Positions 1-8,960 of a stretch of 39,212 nt of DNA are shown one piece after another. Within the stretch, counting starts at the first letter, position 1, and each line of letters starts with the position of its first letter. The notes under the pieces were generated by a model. It did no database searches and was not told where the DNA came from. It saw nothing but the letters and a program-made list of their open reading frames with translations. Made by a program: the position numbers and the translations under genes. This DNA is from an uncultured Hyphomicrobiales bacterium (GTDB lineage: Bacteria > Pseudomonadota > Alphaproteobacteria > Rhizobiales > Devosiaceae), in contig CAIMLX010000210.1 in assembly GCA_903842455.1 (NCBI GenBank), positions 1-39,212 of the forward strand. The letters are read 5' to 3'.

Positions 1-82
1 CGGGTGAGAAGCGGAAACATGCTGACGACCCGGTTCGGTGCATCAAGCCACTGCCCTCAGCACGCCAGATGCTCGGAAAACT

Positions 83-158
83 TGGTGACCTCGGGTGGAT
101 TCGAACCACCGACCAACAGCTTAGAAGGCTGCTGCTCTATCCCCTGAGCTACGAGGCC
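83..158 (-). tRNA. tRNA-Arg (anticodon UCU)
   Basis: A complete 76-nt cloverleaf reads on the minus strand. The acceptor stem pairs GGCCTCG with CGAGGTC (one G-U), and CCA is encoded at 83-85. The T-arm carries GGTTCGAATCC. The anticodon stem GCAGC/GCTGT holds the loop CTTCTAA, giving anticodon UCU, which reads AGA. Both flanks are intact and no integrase is adjacent, so it looks functional. The first 82 bases and 159-199 hold nothing else I recognise. Confidence 0.95.
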
Positions 159-199
159 GTTGGGGATCGTTTAGCGCAAAGCCGGCGGCTTGTCAGTCG

Positions 200-1711
200 T
201 CATGGTTTGAAGCCCTTGCCGAGCCAGATTTCGTAGAGGCCGAGGCTGCGTCCCAGACGCACCGGTTCGATCAGGTCGATCTGTTCGATCGTCTCGAAGC
301 GCTCCTCTACCCCGCGGACATTTCCGATCACGATCATGTCCCGGCCAGCGTCATCCGCACCGAACGTCCGTCCAGTCAGCCGGTCGATGCGACCGCCCAT
401 GTCCGTGACATCGGCATCGCTGCCCAGCGCAAACGCCAGTCGCGCCAACTGGGCGTAGGCCGTCCCCACGATCGCGATGGCGCCGCGCTCGGTGGCACGC
501 CTCGAGACAGCGGGGGCGAACGGTTCGAAGCTCATGGTGCGCGCCGCCTCGTAGTCGCGGATGCCGAGCAGATCGGTCGGTAGCGGCGCCAGCACGAAAT
601 ATAGGGTCGCGACGGTGTTGATGAGAAAGCCCCATCCCAGGTGCAGGCCGATCATCCAGCGCGAGCGCAGGTAGAGCGGTGCGACGAGCATGAACGGCAG
701 AAAGCTGAGCACCAGCCAATGCGGGCTGACCTGCGAACCGAGCGCGCCCCAGGCCGAAAGCGGCAGCAGCACGATGGTAGAGATCAGCGCCGTGCCCCTC
801 CCGAGCAGGATGACACCGGTCTGCGCGGCGACTGCCGGACGACTGAACAGGAAGCGCCAGAACGCCACCACCAGAAACGGCGACAGCATCAGTGCCGACA
901 GGATGACGGTGCGCAGCAGCAGCATCGGCGTGAAGGCGGCGGCGTCCTCGTTCAGCCGATCGAGCGCATGCAGTTCGAGCGAAGCGAAACGGTGCTCGGC
1001 GTTCCAGATCAGCACCGGCAAGACAATAGCAAAGGTCAGCGCGCCAGCCGCGTAAAGGTGCGGTGACCTCAATAGGCGGCGCAGGCGCGGTGCGGCGATC
1101 AGCACCACCACCAGCCCTGCCGCCACGAACACCGCATTATACTTGCTGAGCCCGGCGAGGCCGAGAAAGACTGCGCCGAGATAGAGGTCGGAGTGCCGCT
1201 CGATCCCGCCGAGTACGCCGTTCAGGAACCGCCCGATCAGCAGCAGCGCCAGCGCGGAGAAGCAGATCAGAAGGTGGTCAGGGTAGTTCAGCGTCGTCAG
1301 GGCGTTGAACAGCGGCGAGCCGCACAGGGTGGCGAGGCCGAGCCAGAAGAACCAGACGGGGTCCTCCGGAGCAATCCAGCGCGCGGCGCGGCGCAGGACC
1401 AGGACAAGCGCCAGGAACGACACGAAGGCCGGCAGGTGCAGAGCGGCCGGTGTCCAGCCAGCAACGAGCCGCGCTACCGCCGATGTCCAGCCGACCATCG
1501 GGGCATGGTCGTAGTATGACATCTGCAGGTGGCCGCCCCACAGCCAGTAATAGGCTTCGTCGCCATTGGGCGGCACAAACACGCCGTAAACGATCTTGAG
1601 GAATACAAAGAAAGCGACGGCGACCTGCAGCAGCACGACGCTGCGACGCGTTGCCGGCGCCGGACTGGCACCGTCTGCGATGACGGATACTGATACCAAG
1701 ATATGCCCCAA
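200..1711 (-). CDS. GT39 (ArnT/PMT-like) membrane glycosyltransferase
   Basis: A 503-residue polytopic inner-membrane protein of glycosyltransferase family 39. Just after the first membrane helix (about 26-46) it has the family signature: the acidic pair in DEAYYW (51-56) and SYYDHAPM (65-72). In ArnT/PMT enzymes this periplasmic loop binds the polyprenyl-phosphate sugar donor. Repeated hydrophobic segments follow to about residue 375, then a soluble C-terminal tail of about 120 residues. The family transfers a sugar from a lipid-phosphate donor to a protein or lipid; the acceptor cannot be read here. The predicted start is TTG, about 50 bp after the LacI gene on the same strand. No ATG lies before the first helix, so the start is uncertain. 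A polymyxin-type lipid A role is possible but unsupported, because no other arn genes are nearby. Confidence 0.8.
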   Translation of the reverse strand: MGHILVSVSVIADGASPAPATRRSVVLLQVAVAFFVFLKIVYGVFVPPNGDEAYYWLWGGHLQMSYYDHAPMVGWTSAVARLVAGWTPAALHLPAFVSFLALVLVLRRAARWIAPEDPVWFFWLGLATLCGSPLFNALTTLNYPDHLLICFSALALLLIGRFLNGVLGGIERHSDLYLGAVFLGLAGLSKYNAVFVAAGLVVVLIAAPRLRRLLRSPHLYAAGALTFAIVLPVLIWNAEHRFASLELHALDRLNEDAAAFTPMLLLRTVILSALMLSPFLVVAFWRFLFSRPAVAAQTGVILLGRGTALISTIVLLPLSAWGALGSQVSPHWLVLSFLPFMLVAPLYLRSRWMIGLHLGWGFLINTVATLYFVLAPLPTDLLGIRDYEAARTMSFEPFAPAVSRRATERGAIAIVGTAYAQLARLAFALGSDADVTDMGGRIDRLTGRTFGADDAGRDMIVIGNVRGVEERFETIEQIDLIEPVRLGRSLGLYEIWLGKGFKP

Positions 1712-1760
1712 GTCCCCGCGACTTGTCTGGCACTCCGAACGTGTTCGCGCAACGGGAAAA

Positions 1761-2786
1761 TCAGGCGCGCCGGGTGCTTTCGCGCAGCACCAGTTCGGCC
1801 CGCAACGTCACGTGCACCGGTTCGTCAGCGGGGATCACACCCTCGATGATGTCGATCAAGGTGTTGGTGGCGAAGCGGCCGATATCCTCGCGCGGCTGGC
1901 GCATGGTGGTGAGGGGCGGGGCGGCAAAAGCGGCGACCGCAATGTCGTCAAAGCCGATCACCGACAGGTCGCGGGGGCATTCGACGCCAGCGAGCCGGAG
2001 CCGGTGAACGACGCCGATCGCCATCTCGTCATTGCCGCAGAAGAGGGCGGTCGGGCGCTCTGACTGCGCCAGCAGGTGCTCACCGGCTGCAATGCCGGTG
2101 CCGAGGCTATGGTCACCCTGCATCATCCACTCGGGGCGGATCGGCAGACCTGCCTCTTGCATTGCCTGCTCGAAACCGATCCGCCGCTCATGCAGCGACT
2201 TGTTGCGCGAGGGGCTCATCAGATGGCCGATGCGGGTGTGTCCAAGTTCGATCAGGTGGCGCGTGGCCCGGGCCGCAGCGGCGCGATTGTCGACCAGCAC
2301 GGAGTTGACGCGGGGATCGGGGATTTCGTCGTAGGCAGCGACCAACGGCAGGTTCGGGCCTTCCTCGTCACTGCCGTTGATGCCGAACGTATCGAGCGAG
2401 CCGTCGAACAGCAGCAGCCCGTCGGCGCGGTTCGAATGCAGGTAATCGGCCAGCCAGCGGTTGGGATCCTGGCCGAGGCGGGTAGCGACGAGAACGGAGT
2501 AACCGCGTTCCGATGCCGCGCGGATCACCCCATCGAGCACCGTTGAATAGTAGGGATTGCCGATGTTCGGCGCGGCCATCAGAATCGTCCGGGCGTTGCG
2601 CAGACGCAGCGAGCGGGCAGCCTGATTGATGGTGTAGCCGGTGGCGCTGACAGCGGCCTGAACGCGCTCACGGGTGGTTTTGGACACGCGGTCGGGGCTC
2701 GACAGCACCCGGCTCACGGTGGCTGCCGAGACATTTGCCTGGCGGGCAACGTCCTGAATAGTTGGTGTTTTTCGGATCGGAACCAT
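1761..2786 (-). CDS. LacI-family transcriptional regulator of the sugar locus
   Basis: A 341-residue LacI/GalR-type regulator. The N-terminal helix-turn-helix (about 9-30, IQDVARQANVSAATVSRVL) is followed by the hinge helix, whose Leu60 in AARSL is the usual minor-groove wedge. A periplasmic-binding-protein-like sensor domain runs from about 66 to 335 and ends in the usual FDD...PPLTT segments. The ATG at 2786 was chosen because it lies three residues before the HTH and has an AGGGAG ribosome site upstream. A much longer open frame extends upstream but crosses the operator region and the opposite-strand transport gene, so it is not credible. The gene is divergent from the transport operon, whose promoter region carries two palindromes of LacI type. 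It probably represses that operon and itself, with the imported sugar or a metabolite as inducer. Confidence 0.92.
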   Translation of the reverse strand: MVPIRKTPTIQDVARQANVSAATVSRVLSSPDRVSKTTRERVQAAVSATGYTINQAARSLRLRNARTILMAAPNIGNPYYSTVLDGVIRAASERGYSVLVATRLGQDPNRWLADYLHSNRADGLLLFDGSLDTFGINGSDEEGPNLPLVAAYDEIPDPRVNSVLVDNRAAAARATRHLIELGHTRIGHLMSPSRNKSLHERRIGFEQAMQEAGLPIRPEWMMQGDHSLGTGIAAGEHLLAQSERPTALFCGNDEMAIGVVHRLRLAGVECPRDLSVIGFDDIAVAAFAAPPLTTMRQPREDIGRFATNTLIDIIEGVIPADEPVHVTLRAELVLRESTRRA

Positions 2787-2869
2787 GGCCGGCAGCACTC
2801 CCTTTTCGCTGCCTGTGACTGACTGTCTAGTTCCACCTTGACACATCCGCAAGGAATGTCTGAAACTCC

Positions 2870-2883
2870 TGCAATCGATTGCA
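2870..2883. promoter_or_regulatory. LacI-type operator O1 (14-bp perfect palindrome)
   Basis: TGCAATCGATTGCA is a perfect palindrome with the central CG typical of LacI-family operators. It lies directly upstream of the predicted -35 of the transport operon, and its centre is 35 bp from the second operator. The regulator gene is divergent, so this is most likely its binding site. Confidence 0.75.
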
Positions 2884-2912
2884 TTGGACTTTCGTTCAAG
2901 TTCGTGTAATCG
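2884..2912 (+). promoter_or_regulatory. Predicted sigma70-type promoter of the sugar operon
   Basis: TTGGAC at 2884-2889 and TAATCG at 2907-2912 are separated by exactly 17 bases. The -35 abuts operator O1 and the -10 lies inside operator O2, so a regulator bound at either site would block RNA polymerase. This implies a leader of roughly 100 bases before the binding-protein gene. The prediction is by eye. Confidence 0.5.
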
Positions 2913-2920
2913 ATTACACG
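2903..2920. promoter_or_regulatory. LacI-type operator O2 (18-bp perfect palindrome)
   Basis: CGTGTAATCGATTACACG is an 18-bp perfect palindrome. It shares the AATCGATT core with O1 and contains the predicted -10 of the transport operon. The 35-bp centre-to-centre distance puts the two operators about 3.3 helical turns apart, compatible with cooperative binding. Confidence 0.8.
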
Positions 2921-3023
2921 CTGACGGCATCGGGCGGCCCTCCCAAGAGAGAGCCCCGAGCCGCCTGAAGCAATTTCGCGAGGGGCGAGTTCGCTCCTGG
3001 GTGAACGTTGGGAGGACTACATT

Positions 3024-4274
3024 ATGAAGCTTATTATGTCGGCAACGGCCTTGCTGGCCGCTGCCCTGCTTGGCGGCACGTCCGTACGCGCCGCTGATGT
3101 TGAAGTCGTTCACTGGTGGACGTCGGGTGGCGAGCAGGCGGCTGTGTCCGTGTTCGCCAACGAGTTCGATGCCACCGGCGACAAGTGGATCGACGGCGCC
3201 ATCGCGCTGGGCGAGACCGCTCGTGCCACCGTCATGCAGCGCGCCCTCGGCGGCGATCCGCCGGACGCTTCGCAGTTCAACCCGGGCCGTCAGTACGAAG
3301 AACTGATCGCCGCCGGGCTGCTGCTCGACCTGACCCCGCTCGCCGAGAGTGAAGGCTGGGCCGACTTCGTCCGCCCCGCACAGATCGCCGAGCCTTGCCT
3401 GATCGACGGCAAGTGGTGGTGTGTTCCGGTGAACATCCACATGCAGAACTGGGCCTGGGCGTCGGTCGCGGCGTTCCAGAAGGCCGGACTTGAAGTTCCG
3501 ACCACCTGGGACGACTACCTGGGCGCTCTGCCCAAGCTGCAGGAAGCGGGCGTCATCCCGTTCGCCGTCGGCGGTGACGGTGGTGGCTGGCAGATTTCGC
3601 TGCTCGCCAACCAGCTCATCCTCGCCCAGCTGGGTGCGGAGACTGTCGAGAAGATCTGGAAAGACAAGGATCTCGAACTCGCTGGCGGGGCTGACGTGCT
3701 CAAGGCCTTCCAGACGCTGAAGGGTCTGGGTGAGTATGCCGACGATGGTTCGCCGAACCGCTCGTGGGCCGACACCACCTCGCTGGTCATCCAGGGCGAA
3801 GCTGCCCTGCAGGTGATGGGTGACTGGGCTCAGGGTGAATTCCAGGTTGCCGGCCAGAAGCCGGGCGTCGACTACGCCTGTCTCCTCGGGCCGCTGGTTG
3901 CCGAGCCGAAGTATGTCCGCACCGGTGGCGACATCTTCGTGTTCTTCAAGCAGAACGATCCGGAAGTCGAGCGCGCCCAGCTTTCGCTGGCCTCGCTGAT
4001 GGTGAACCCGCGCACCCAGGCGCTGTTCAACACCGCCAAGGGTTCGGCTCCGATCCGTGACGACGTCGACATGTCGCTCGCCAATGACTGCATGAAGGCA
4101 GCCATCGACGTGCTGAAGCAGGACGGCTCGGTTGTTCCCGATGCCAACCAGTGGCGCAACGAGGCCTTTACGACGGCCCAGAACGCCATCTTCTCGGACC
4201 TGATCTACAACGACGCGACCACTCCGGAAGCGGCCCAGGCGCAGTTCGTCGAACTGCTGCGGAACGCCGAGTAA
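3024..4274 (+). CDS. CUT1 sugar ABC transporter, substrate-binding protein
   Basis: A 416-residue periplasmic binding protein of the extracellular solute-binding family 1. A Sec signal peptide (about 1-23, cleavage near VRA|AD) precedes VEVVHWWTSGGE, a start typical of glucose/mannose-type CUT1 binders. Other recognisable segments are GDPPDASQFNPGRQYEEL and GDWAQGEF. The ATG follows a clear GGGAGG site. It is first in the operon and is followed by two permeases and an ATPase. A strong hairpin just after the stop probably protects its mRNA, so that binding protein is made in excess over the membrane parts. The ligand cannot be read from sequence; the family binds mono- and disaccharides. Confidence 0.93.
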   Translation: MKLIMSATALLAAALLGGTSVRAADVEVVHWWTSGGEQAAVSVFANEFDATGDKWIDGAIALGETARATVMQRALGGDPPDASQFNPGRQYEELIAAGLLLDLTPLAESEGWADFVRPAQIAEPCLIDGKWWCVPVNIHMQNWAWASVAAFQKAGLEVPTTWDDYLGALPKLQEAGVIPFAVGGDGGGWQISLLANQLILAQLGAETVEKIWKDKDLELAGGADVLKAFQTLKGLGEYADDGSPNRSWADTTSLVIQGEAALQVMGDWAQGEFQVAGQKPGVDYACLLGPLVAEPKYVRTGGDIFVFFKQNDPEVERAQLSLASLMVNPRTQALFNTAKGSAPIRDDVDMSLANDCMKAAIDVLKQDGSVVPDANQWRNEAFTTAQNAIFSDLIYNDATTPEAAQAQFVELLRNAE

Positions 4275-4288
4275 ACTGACACGATCTG

Positions 4289-4321
4289 GCGGCGGTCCGG
4301 TGCTCAGAGCCGGGCCGCCGC
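4289..4321 (+). promoter_or_regulatory. Intercistronic mRNA hairpin after the binding-protein gene
   Basis: A 12-bp stem (GCGGCGGTCCGG with CCGGGCCGCCGC, one U-G pair) closes a 9-base loop. No T-tract follows, so it is more likely a 3'-end stabiliser or partial attenuator than a full terminator. This is a common arrangement between a binding-protein gene and its permease genes. Confidence 0.6.
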
Positions 4322-4357
4322 TCTGATCCTGGCCATCGATGCGGGGATGGAGCACGA

Positions 4358-5308
4358 GTGACCACCTTAACTGCGACTGAACAAGGGCTCGCAGATCGCG
4401 AGCTCAAAGCGAGGGCCAGACGTCGGCGCCTCATGGGCAAGCTGCCTGCCATCATCGGCACCCTGCCAATGATGATCGTAGCCATCGGCGTGTTCGTCAT
4501 CGGCATCGCCTTCACGGTGGTCCTGTCGTTCACCAACACCAAGTTCTTCCTCATCAACATCGACTTCGTCGGGATGCGTCAGTACGACATCCTGTGGTCG
4601 ACGCCGCGCTGGCTCCAGTCGGTCGCCAATATCTGGCTGTACGGCTTCGGTCACATCGGGCTTTGCGTCGTCCTGGGCTTCCTGCTCGCGGTGGCGATGG
4701 ACCAGCGCATTCGCGGCGAAGATACCTTCCGCACCATTTTCCTCTATCCGTTCGCGCTGTCGGCAGTAATCACCGGTCTGGTCTGGCAGCTTATGCTCGA
4801 TCCGATCTGGGGCCTGCAGGCCTATGTGCGCAGCCTCGGCTTCGCCGACTTCACCTTTGCGCCGCTCGCCAATGGCAGCACCGCGCTCTACGGCATGATC
4901 ATCGCCTCGACCTGGAACGGCGTGGGCGTCACCATGGCGATCCTGCTCGCCGGTCTGCGGGGGGTCGATGAAGAGATCTGGAAGGCCGCCAAGATCGACG
5001 GCATCCCGACCTGGCGCACCTATATCTCCATCGTCATCCCGATGATGCGCGGCGCTACCGCCACGGCGCTGGTGCTGCTGGTCGTCAACACCGTGCGCAC
5101 CTTCGACATTGTCATCGCCATGACCGGCGGCGGCCCCGGTATCTCGACGCAGATGCCCGCCACCTACGTCATCGACAGCATCAATGCGCGCAACGTGGCA
5201 CAGGGTACGGCTGGCGCGACCGTCATGCTGCTCCCAATCGCCGCATTGATCCTGCTGCAGGCATTCTTCCGTTGGCGCGCTGCGCGCATCAAAGCGAGGG
5301 CAGTATGA
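4358..5308 (+). CDS. CUT1 sugar ABC transporter permease 1 (MalF-like)
   Basis: A 316-residue inner-membrane permease. A basic N-terminal tail (17-28) leads into six or more hydrophobic segments. The cytoplasmic EAA loop, which docks on the ATPase, is visible at about 206-228 (EEIWKAAKIDGIPTWRTY). The start is GTG, preceded by a GGGATGGAG site; no in-frame ATG fits better. The stop codon overlaps the next gene's ATG in ATGA, which indicates translational coupling. It forms the translocation pore with the next permease. Confidence 0.93.
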   Translation: MTTLTATEQGLADRELKARARRRRLMGKLPAIIGTLPMMIVAIGVFVIGIAFTVVLSFTNTKFFLINIDFVGMRQYDILWSTPRWLQSVANIWLYGFGHIGLCVVLGFLLAVAMDQRIRGEDTFRTIFLYPFALSAVITGLVWQLMLDPIWGLQAYVRSLGFADFTFAPLANGSTALYGMIIASTWNGVGVTMAILLAGLRGVDEEIWKAAKIDGIPTWRTYISIVIPMMRGATATALVLLVVNTVRTFDIVIAMTGGGPGISTQMPATYVIDSINARNVAQGTAGATVMLLPIAALILLQAFFRWRAARIKARAV

Positions 5309-6225
5309 GCGCCGCCACCACAACGTACGGCGTCGAGCCATCGGGTCCGAAGCCCCGGCGCGTGACGCCGGCTCGCATCGGCATCTACGCCTTTCTCATC
5401 GTCGCGGCGATCTTCTTCCTGATCCCGCTGGCGGTGATGATCCTCACCTCGATGAAGCCCATGGACGAGATTCGCGGCGGCAACATCTTCGCCCTGCCGC
5501 TGAATCCGACGCTCGACTACTGGGTGAAGGCGTGGAGTTCGGCCTGTACCGGCCGCGACTGCAATGGCCTCGCTCCGGGCTTCTTCAACTCGATGAAGAT
5601 CACCCTGCTGGCGGTGCCGATCTCGATCATCCTGTCGATGCTCAACGGCTATGCGCTCAGCTTCTGGCGCTTCCGCGGTTCGGAGCTGATGTTCGGCCTC
5701 CTGGTATTCGGCGCCTTCGTGCCGTTCCAGGTGCTGGTCTACCCCATCATTTTCGCGCTGAGCAGCGTCAAGCTGCCGTGGGGTGGTACGCTGTTCGGCA
5801 CGCTGCCGGGCATCGTCATCGTGCATTCGATCTTCGGCATGCCGATCCTCACGCTGCTGTTCCGCAACTTCTTCGCCTCGCTGCCCGGCGAATTGTTCAA
5901 GGCGGCGCGCGTCGATGGAGCAGGGTTCTGGCGCATCTTCTTTTCGGTGATGCTGCCGATGTCGGTTCCAATCACCATCGTGGCCGTCATCCTGCAGGTC
6001 ACCGGCATCTGGAACGACTTCATCTTCGGCCTGGTGTTTGCCGGCCGTGAGAACCTGCCGATGACGGTGCAGCTCAACAACATCGTGCGCACCTCGACCG
6101 GTACGGTCGAGTACAGCACCAACATGGCGGCGACGATCCTCACGGGTGCCGTGCCGCTGATCGTCTACTTTGTTTCCGGCAAGTGGTTCGTCCGCGGTAT
6201 TGCTGCCGGCGCCGTGAAAGGCTGA
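5305..6225 (+). CDS. CUT1 sugar ABC transporter permease 2 (MalG-like)
   Basis: A 306-residue inner-membrane permease. The ATG at 5305 overlaps the previous stop codon (ATGA), which fixes the start; the frame is open further upstream but only inside the preceding gene. Six membrane segments are visible. The EAA loop lies at about 193-218 (LPGELFKAARVDGAGFWR). A cysteine-containing periplasmic loop (81-86, CTGRDC) near the first helix is a small oddity that is also seen in some glucose-type transporters. It pairs with permease 1 and the ATPase that starts 2 bp downstream. Confidence 0.93.
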   Translation: MSAATTTYGVEPSGPKPRRVTPARIGIYAFLIVAAIFFLIPLAVMILTSMKPMDEIRGGNIFALPLNPTLDYWVKAWSSACTGRDCNGLAPGFFNSMKITLLAVPISIILSMLNGYALSFWRFRGSELMFGLLVFGAFVPFQVLVYPIIFALSSVKLPWGGTLFGTLPGIVIVHSIFGMPILTLLFRNFFASLPGELFKAARVDGAGFWRIFFSVMLPMSVPITIVAVILQVTGIWNDFIFGLVFAGRENLPMTVQLNNIVRTSTGTVEYSTNMAATILTGAVPLIVYFVSGKWFVRGIAAGAVKG

Positions 6226-6227
6226 GA

Positions 6228-7301
<1,074 letters not shown>

Positions 7302-7371
7302 ACCAATTGTCGTGGCCGGACGTGTGGAGGCGCGTCCGCCTGCGGTGTAAAAGCCCATCCCAATCGGAACT

Positions 7372-7402
7372 CACCCGCCCGGGGAATCCCCCGGCGCGGG
7401 TG
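7372..7402 (+). promoter_or_regulatory. Intercistronic hairpin between transport and enzyme genes
   Basis: A 13-bp stem (CACCCGC/GCGGGTG, then CCGGGG/CCCCGG, with one bulged C) closes an AATC loop. It lies in the 124-bp gap between the ATPase gene and the first enzyme gene. With no long T-run it probably acts as an mRNA processing or stability element, or as partial attenuation separating transport from catabolism. Confidence 0.55.
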
Positions 7403-7425
7403 CTTTACCGGAAAGAGGCAGTCCA

Positions 7426-8175
7426 ATGGATTTTTCGTTTCAGCTCTACAGCGCCCGCAATTTTCCGCCGCTCGACAGCGTTCTCGGCCGGCTCAGCCAT
7501 TTCGGCTACAAGCAGGTCGAGGGCTTCGGCGGGCTCTACGCCGAGCCCGATGTCCTCGCCGCCGCGCTCGAGAAATACGGGCTGACCATGCCCACCGGGC
7601 ATTTCGGCCTGGCTCAGTTGCTCGATACCGACACGGCGCTGAAGACTGCCGAGACGCTCGGCATCAAGTACCTCTACTGCCCGGCGATCCCCAAGGAAGA
7701 GCGGCTGAACCAGCCCGAATCCAAGTGGGTGGAGCTCGGCGAGACGCTGGCAAAGCTCGGTGAAGCGTTCCGCAAGCGCGGCTTCGGCTTTGGCTGGCAC
7801 AACCACGATTTCGAGTTCCAGCCGCTGCCAAACGGCAAGCTGCCGATGGATATCCTGCTCTCGACCGCCGCCCACAACGAGTGGGAAATGGACGTCGCCT
7901 GGGTGGTGAAGGGCGGGCAGGACCCGCTGACCTGGATCAAGAAGTACGGCGCTCGCATCAACGCCGTGCACGTCAAGGATATTGCACCGGCTGGCGAGAA
8001 CGCCAACGAGGATGGCTGGGCCGATGTCGGCCACGGTACGCTCGACTGGCAGGCGCTGCATGACGCCATCAAGACCGGCACCAATGCCCACTATTGGGTG
8101 ATGGAGCACGACAATCCTGCCGACGTCGACCGCTTCGCCAGCCGCTCGCTGGCTGCGGTCAACGGCTGGAAGTAA
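7426..8175 (+). CDS. Sugar phosphate isomerase/epimerase-family TIM-barrel enzyme, copy 1
   Basis: A 249-residue protein of the xylose-isomerase-like TIM-barrel (AP endonuclease 2) superfamily, cytoplasmic. The strand-end metal-site motifs are visible: HNHDFEF (125-131), MDVAW (155-159), HVKDI (182-186), VGHGTLDW (201-208) and MEHDN (226-230). The superfamily includes sugar isomerases, epimerases and the lyases that perform beta-elimination or hydration on 3-keto sugars. It is clearly paralogous to the next gene, with the same length and motif order. The ATG follows AAGAGG. Its place after an ABC importer and before a Gfo/Idh/MocA dehydrogenase points to catabolism of the imported sugar. The exact reaction is unknown. 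Confidence 0.88.
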   Translation: MDFSFQLYSARNFPPLDSVLGRLSHFGYKQVEGFGGLYAEPDVLAAALEKYGLTMPTGHFGLAQLLDTDTALKTAETLGIKYLYCPAIPKEERLNQPESKWVELGETLAKLGEAFRKRGFGFGWHNHDFEFQPLPNGKLPMDILLSTAAHNEWEMDVAWVVKGGQDPLTWIKKYGARINAVHVKDIAPAGENANEDGWADVGHGTLDWQALHDAIKTGTNAHYWVMEHDNPADVDRFASRSLAAVNGWK

Positions 8176-8208
8176 ACGGGCCTCGAACTCACTCGGAGGA
8201 GAACTCAC

Positions 8209-8958
8209 ATGGATATCGGTTTCCAGCTCTACAGCGCCCGGAACTACCCTCTGGCCGACGTGCTGAAGAAGGTCGCGGCGCTCGGCTACACCCAGGTCGA
8301 GGGCTACGGCGCGCTCTACGCCAACCCCGATCCGGCGGCGCTGAAGGCGCTGCTCGACCAGAACGGCCTCACCATGCCGACCGCCCACATCTCGCTCGGC
8401 GATCTCGAGGATACGGGCAAGACGCTGAAGCTCGCCGAGACGCTGGGCATCAAGGTGGTGGTCTGCCCGTGGCTGGCCCCGCACGAGCGCCCGCTGTCGG
8501 CCAGTGGCTGGCAGAAGTTCGGCGAAAAGCTGCAGAGGATCGGCAAGCCGTTCCAGGATGCCGGCCTCGGCTTCGGCTACCACAACCACGACTTCGAGTT
8601 CGTCAGCTATGGCGGCCGCTTCGGCATGGACTACCTGCTGGAGGCCGCTCCGGCCGTCGCCTGCGAGGCGGACGTTGCGTGGATCGTCCGCGGCGGCGCC
8701 GACCCGGCCGCGTGGCTCGAAGCCAATGGCGACCGCATCATCGCCGTGCACGTGAAGGACATTGCCCCCGCCGGCACCGCCGATGACGAGGGCGGCTGGG
8801 CCGATGCCGGCCACGGCACGATCGACTGGAAGTCGCTCTGGCCGATCATCCGCAACAAGACCCGGGCCGGCTACTTCATCGCCGAGCACGACAACCCCAA
8901 CGATATCGATCGCTTCGCGTCGCGCGCGATCGCCACCATCAAAGCCCTCGGAGCCTGA
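8209..8958 (+). CDS. Sugar phosphate isomerase/epimerase-family TIM-barrel enzyme, copy 2
   Basis: A 249-residue paralogue of the preceding gene. Shared blocks include FQLYSARN (5-12), QVEGYG (29-34), HNHDFEFV (125-132), HVKDIAPAG (181-189), GHGTIDW (201-207) and AEHDNP (225-230). The presumed metal ligands are kept in both copies, but the region after the active-site loop (85-105) and the 131-150 segment differ. That suggests two related but distinct steps rather than simple redundancy. The ribosome site GGAGGAGAA is strong. The next gene begins 2 bp after the stop, so the two are cotranscribed. In known pathways, pairs of such enzymes catalyse successive elimination and hydration of 3-keto intermediates; that role here is an inference. 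Confidence 0.88.
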   Translation: MDIGFQLYSARNYPLADVLKKVAALGYTQVEGYGALYANPDPAALKALLDQNGLTMPTAHISLGDLEDTGKTLKLAETLGIKVVVCPWLAPHERPLSASGWQKFGEKLQRIGKPFQDAGLGFGYHNHDFEFVSYGGRFGMDYLLEAAPAVACEADVAWIVRGGADPAAWLEANGDRIIAVHVKDIAPAGTADDEGGWADAGHGTIDWKSLWPIIRNKTRAGYFIAEHDNPNDIDRFASRAIATIKALGA

Positions 8959-8960
8959 TC

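Noticed and set aside
83-158. tRNA-Arg as an integration site
   Set aside because: The tRNA is complete, has no repeat of its 3' end nearby, and no integrase is adjacent.
2787-4355. An 864-residue reading of the LacI gene extending far upstream
   Set aside because: It crosses both operators and runs antisense through the binding-protein gene. The LacI domain begins right after the ATG at 2786 with its own ribosome site.
4367-5341. Long minus-strand open frame opposite the permease genes
   Set aside because: Composition is rich in Arg, His, Asp and Gln, as expected for the antisense of GC-rich genes; no domain is seen and the plus strand is clearly coding.
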